NCBI GenBank assembly: GCA_019119635.1
Contig: DWWP01000002.1
Location: forward strand, 1-47,050
Source: Candidatus Dietzia intestinipullorum
GTDB lineage: Bacteria; Actinomycetota; Actinomycetes; Mycobacteriales; Mycobacteriaceae
Direction: 5' to 3'
Length of the DNA: 47,050 bases
A program made the position numbers and the translations under genes. Each line of letters starts with the position of its first letter. Position 1 is the first letter of the stretch. The notes under the pieces are model-generated. The model searched no databases and was not told the DNA's origin. It was given only the letters and a program-made list of their open reading frames with translations. This document shows positions 44,768 to 47,050 of the stretch, piece by piece.

Positions 44768-44797
44768 TAGACAGACTGGTCTGTCTGTGGTTAGTCT
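44768..44797 (+). promoter_or_regulatory. sirA promoter with overlapping perfect inverted repeat
   Basis: TAGACA (44768-44773) and TAGTCT (44792-44797) are an 18-bp-spaced -35/-10 pair, and ATG 44805 follows 7 nt later (leaderless). The sequence AGACAGAC-TG-GTCTGTCT (44769-44786) is a perfect 8-bp inverted repeat covering the -35 and half the spacer. It contains TAGAC-N6-GTCTG, one base from the McbR operator TAGAC-N6-GTCTA that controls sulfur genes in Corynebacterium glutamicum. A repressor sensing a sulfur metabolite is the simplest reading. Confidence 0.7.
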
Positions 44798-44804
44798 CGC
44801 CGAC

Positions 44805-46496
44805 ATGACCAGTGCCGAGACCACCCGTCCCGCTCGTCCCGCGCGTGCCCCCAAGCCCAAGGGGCAGTGGAAGATCGACGGCAAGATGACCCTCAACCAC
44901 AACGAGGAGTTCAAGTCCGAGGACGATGCGCTCAACGTCAGGCAGCGCATCCTCGACGTCTACTCGCGTGAGGGCTTCGGTTCGATCCCCGCCGACGACC
45001 TCTCCGGTCGATTCCGCTGGATGGGCCTGTACACCCAGCGCAAGCAGGGGATCGAGGGCGCGCGGACGTCCAAGCTCTCCGCCGACGAGCTCCAGGACGA
45101 GTACTTCATGATGCGCGTGCGCATCGACGGCGGCGCGCTGACCACCGAGCAGCTGCGCGTGATCGCCGGGGTGTCGACCGAGTTCGCCCGCAACTCCGCC
45201 GACGTCTCCGACCGTCAGAACGTCCAGTACCACTGGATCCGGATCGAGGACGTCCCGGAGATCTGGCGCCGCTTCGACGAGGTGGGCCTGACCACCATGG
45301 AGGCCTGCGGCGACTGCCCCCGCGTCGTGCTGGGCAGCCCGGTGGCCGGGGTCGCCGCCGACGAGATCGTCGACCCGACGCCGGCGATCGAGGAGATCAG
45401 GGACAAGTACATCGGCAGCCCCGAGTTCTCCAACCTCCCGCGCAAGTACAAGACCGCCTTCACCGGCCACCCGAGTCTCGACGTGGTCCACGAGATCAAC
45501 GACATCTCCTTTGTCGGCGTGGTCCACCCCGAGCTCGGCGCGGGCTTCGACCTGTGGGTCGGGGGCGGCCTGTCCACCAACCCGCAGCTGGCGCAGCGCC
45601 TGGGCGCGTTCGTCCGCCCCGACGAGGCCGCCGACGTCTGGCACGGCGTGACCAGCCTGTTCCGCGACTACGGCTACCGCGCCCAGCGCACCCGCAACCG
45701 GCTCAAGTTCCTCGTCAAGGACTGGGGCGTGGAGAAGGTCCGGCAGGTGCTGCAGGACGAGTACCTGGGCCGCGAACTGCCCGACGGCCCCGCGCCGGCC
45801 AAGGCCACGGGCCCCGGCGACCACATCGGCGTGTTCGAGCAGAAGGACGGCCGCTACTTCGTGGGCGCCACCACCACGGTCGGCCGGGCCGGCGGCGACG
45901 TCCTGGCCCGGGTGGCCGACCTCGCCGAATCCGTGGGCTCGGAGCGCATCCGGTTCACCCCCCACCAGGGCGTCCTCGTTCTGGACGTCGAGGGGGACAG
46001 GGTCGAGACGGTGGTCGAGGGACTCGCCGCCGTCGGGCTCCACGCCCGCCCCAGCTCCTTCCGCCGCACGACCATGGCCTGCACCGGCATCGAGTACTGC
46101 AAGCTCGCCTTTGTCGACACCAAGGACTCGGCCGCCGAGCTGGTCGACGAGCTGGAGCGCCGGTTCGCCGACGACGCACCGCTGGAGACGCCGGTGTCCA
46201 TCAACCTCAACGGTTGCCCCAACAGCTGCGCCCGCATCCAGACCGCCGACATCGGTCTCAAGGGCCAGCTGCTCGACGGCGACACCCCCGGCTTCCAGGT
46301 GCACCTGGGCGGCGGCCTGGCCTCGTCCCACCGCGACGAGGGCGGCCTGGGCCGGACGGTCCGCGGGCTGCGCGTGCGTACCACCGATCTCGCCGACTAC
46401 ATCGAGCGCGTGATCCGTCGCTACCGCGCGGACGGGGACACGGGCGAGACGTTCGCGGCCTGGGCCCACCGGGCAGAAGAGGAGTCGCTGGTATGA
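44805..46496 (+). CDS. sirA: Ferredoxin-sulfite reductase (NirA/SirA type)
   Basis: 563 aa, the same length as M. tuberculosis NirA/SirA. Six-electron reduction of sulfite to sulfide with siroheme and a 4Fe-4S cluster, reduced ferredoxin as donor. Cluster Cys are in MACTGIEYCKLAF and NLNGCPNSCARI. Tyr76 (GLYTQRKQG) and Cys168 (EACGDCPR) have the same 92-residue spacing as the Tyr69-Cys161 covalent pair of M. tuberculosis NirA, so a sulfite rather than nitrite enzyme is favoured. ATGA overlap with cysH. ATG 44805 is preferred to 44787, which would lie inside the promoter. Confidence 0.94.
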   Translation: MTSAETTRPARPARAPKPKGQWKIDGKMTLNHNEEFKSEDDALNVRQRILDVYSREGFGSIPADDLSGRFRWMGLYTQRKQGIEGARTSKLSADELQDEYFMMRVRIDGGALTTEQLRVIAGVSTEFARNSADVSDRQNVQYHWIRIEDVPEIWRRFDEVGLTTMEACGDCPRVVLGSPVAGVAADEIVDPTPAIEEIRDKYIGSPEFSNLPRKYKTAFTGHPSLDVVHEINDISFVGVVHPELGAGFDLWVGGGLSTNPQLAQRLGAFVRPDEAADVWHGVTSLFRDYGYRAQRTRNRLKFLVKDWGVEKVRQVLQDEYLGRELPDGPAPAKATGPGDHIGVFEQKDGRYFVGATTTVGRAGGDVLARVADLAESVGSERIRFTPHQGVLVLDVEGDRVETVVEGLAAVGLHARPSSFRRTTMACTGIEYCKLAFVDTKDSAAELVDELERRFADDAPLETPVSINLNGCPNSCARIQTADIGLKGQLLDGDTPGFQVHLGGGLASSHRDEGGLGRTVRGLRVRTTDLADYIERVIRRYRADGDTGETFAAWAHRAEEESLV

Positions 46497-47050
46497 CGAT
46501 CGACCTCGAACTGCTACCCCGCAGCACCGTCCTCACCCCGGGGCCCGGCCGCCGTCGGAGCGACGAGGAGCTCAGGGCGATCGCCGACGACGCCGCCCGG
46601 CGGTTCGACGATCGCGGCCTCTACGGCCACCACGGCGAGATCGACCCCGGCGAGGTCCTGGCCTGGGCCGGGGAGACCTTCGGCGACGCGCTCGCCGTGG
46701 CGTGCTCCATGGCCAACACGGTCGTGCCGGAGATGACCGCGCAGCACGCGCCGGGCGTCGACGTGCTGTTCCTGGACACCGGATACCACTTCTCGGAGAC
46801 CATCGGCGTGCGGGACGCGCTGGCGGCCACGCCGGGCCTGAACGTGGTGGACGTGCGCAGCCCCGCGAGCCGCTCCGAGCACGAGGCGGCACTCGGCCCC
46901 CGCCCGTTCGAGTCCGACCCCGAGATGTGCTGCCGCCTACGCAAGGTCGAGCCGCTCGACGCCGCGCTCTCCGGCTACGAGGCCTGGATCACCGGCCTGC
47001 GTCGCGTGGACACCGACCACCGCGCCGGCGCCGGGATCGTGGAGTGGGAC
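46493..47050 (+). CDS. cysH: APS/PAPS reductase (3' end beyond window)
   Basis: Hand translation from ATG 46493 gives 186 codons to the window edge (MTIDLELLPRSTVLTPGPGR). It reduces adenylyl sulfate to sulfite. The P-loop-like ACSMANTVVPEM, the strand DVLFLDTGYHFSET, the Cys pair in EMCCRLRKVEPL and ITGLRR are diagnostic. The Cys-Cys motif is the hallmark of 4Fe-4S APS reductases as opposed to PAPS reductases of E. coli type. A second Cys pair should be in the missing C-terminus. ATGA overlap (46493-46496) with sirA: one coupled assimilatory sulfate-reduction operon. Confidence 0.93.
   Translation, partial: MTIDLELLPRSTVLTPGPGRRRSDEELRAIADDAARRFDDRGLYGHHGEIDPGEVLAWAGETFGDALAVACSMANTVVPEMTAQHAPGVDVLFLDTGYHFSETIGVRDALAATPGLNVVDVRSPASRSEHEAALGPRPFESDPEMCCRLRKVEPLDAALSGYEAWITGLRRVDTDHRAGAGIVEWD

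Noticed and set aside
44757-44804. A sulfur riboswitch (SAM-type) before sirA
   Set aside because: The -10 box is 7 nt from the ATG, leaving no transcribed leader to fold.
43794-46469. An 891-aa open frame antisense to patatin and sirA
   Set aside because: It mirrors the codon bias of the well-supported sense genes, contains no domain I recognise, and sirA has complete catalytic motifs.

Overview
The window is high-GC, gene-dense, bacterial chromosomal DNA. Frequent GTG starts, ATGA/GTGA four-base gene overlaps, TANNNT -10 boxes directly before start codons, an F420-type luciferase-like oxidoreductase, a DUF222/13E12-type HNH protein, a NirA/SirA-type sulfite reductase and WXG100/EspC-like proteins all point to an actinobacterium of the Mycobacteriales. 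A Dietzia- or Gordonia-like organism fits best, but the genus is inferred. I see no rRNA, tRNA, CRISPR array, insertion sequence or prophage.

Layout. 1-9.9 kb: truncated acyl-CoA dehydrogenase, LLM oxidoreductase, a secreted protein, a small membrane protein, a DHA2 drug exporter, the HNH protein behind a palindromic operator, then two alpha/beta hydrolases and two START-like (SRPBCC) proteins. 10-12.2 kb: acidic secreted protein, a maltokinase-cap-like protein and YceI, separated by strong bidirectional hairpins. 12.3-15.3 kb: a tightly overlapped monooxygenase-TetR-hydrolase operon resembling the EthA/EthR arrangement. 15.4-19.5 kb: thiamine-binding-like protein, a PGPGPR-repeat membrane protein, a coupled sigma factor-ogt-LysE operon and an MFS transporter. 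19.4-26.7 kb: ppc, DUF4870 protein, FadD-type ligase, HSDL2-like SDR, a tyrosine/lipid phosphatase and a small membrane protein. 27-34.5 kb: a protein with a GyrA-like helical segment, and an AddAB-like helicase-nuclease pair. 34.6-38.3 kb: an accessory patch with an EspC-like protein, a WXG100-like protein ending in a glycine zipper, and a low-GC single-span membrane protein downstream. This is a candidate type VII toxin-immunity pair. 38.3-44.8 kb: hemolysin III/TrhA, DoxX-like protein, paired proline-rich membrane proteins, an anchored sensor-like protein, an alanine/glycine symporter and a patatin. 44.8 kb to the end: the assimilatory sulfur operon sirA-cysH, preceded by a perfect inverted repeat lying over its promoter.

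Themes. At least eleven genes plus one tiny upstream ORF show a -10 hexamer 6-7 nt before the start codon, implying leaderless transcripts. Several linkers carry short in-frame tandem duplications. The strongest candidates for new biology are the glycine-zipper effector/immunity pair, the GyrA-tower-like protein, the leaderless Arg-rich mini-ORF at 8429-8497, the AddB-like subunit lacking its iron-sulfur cysteine, and the sirA operator.
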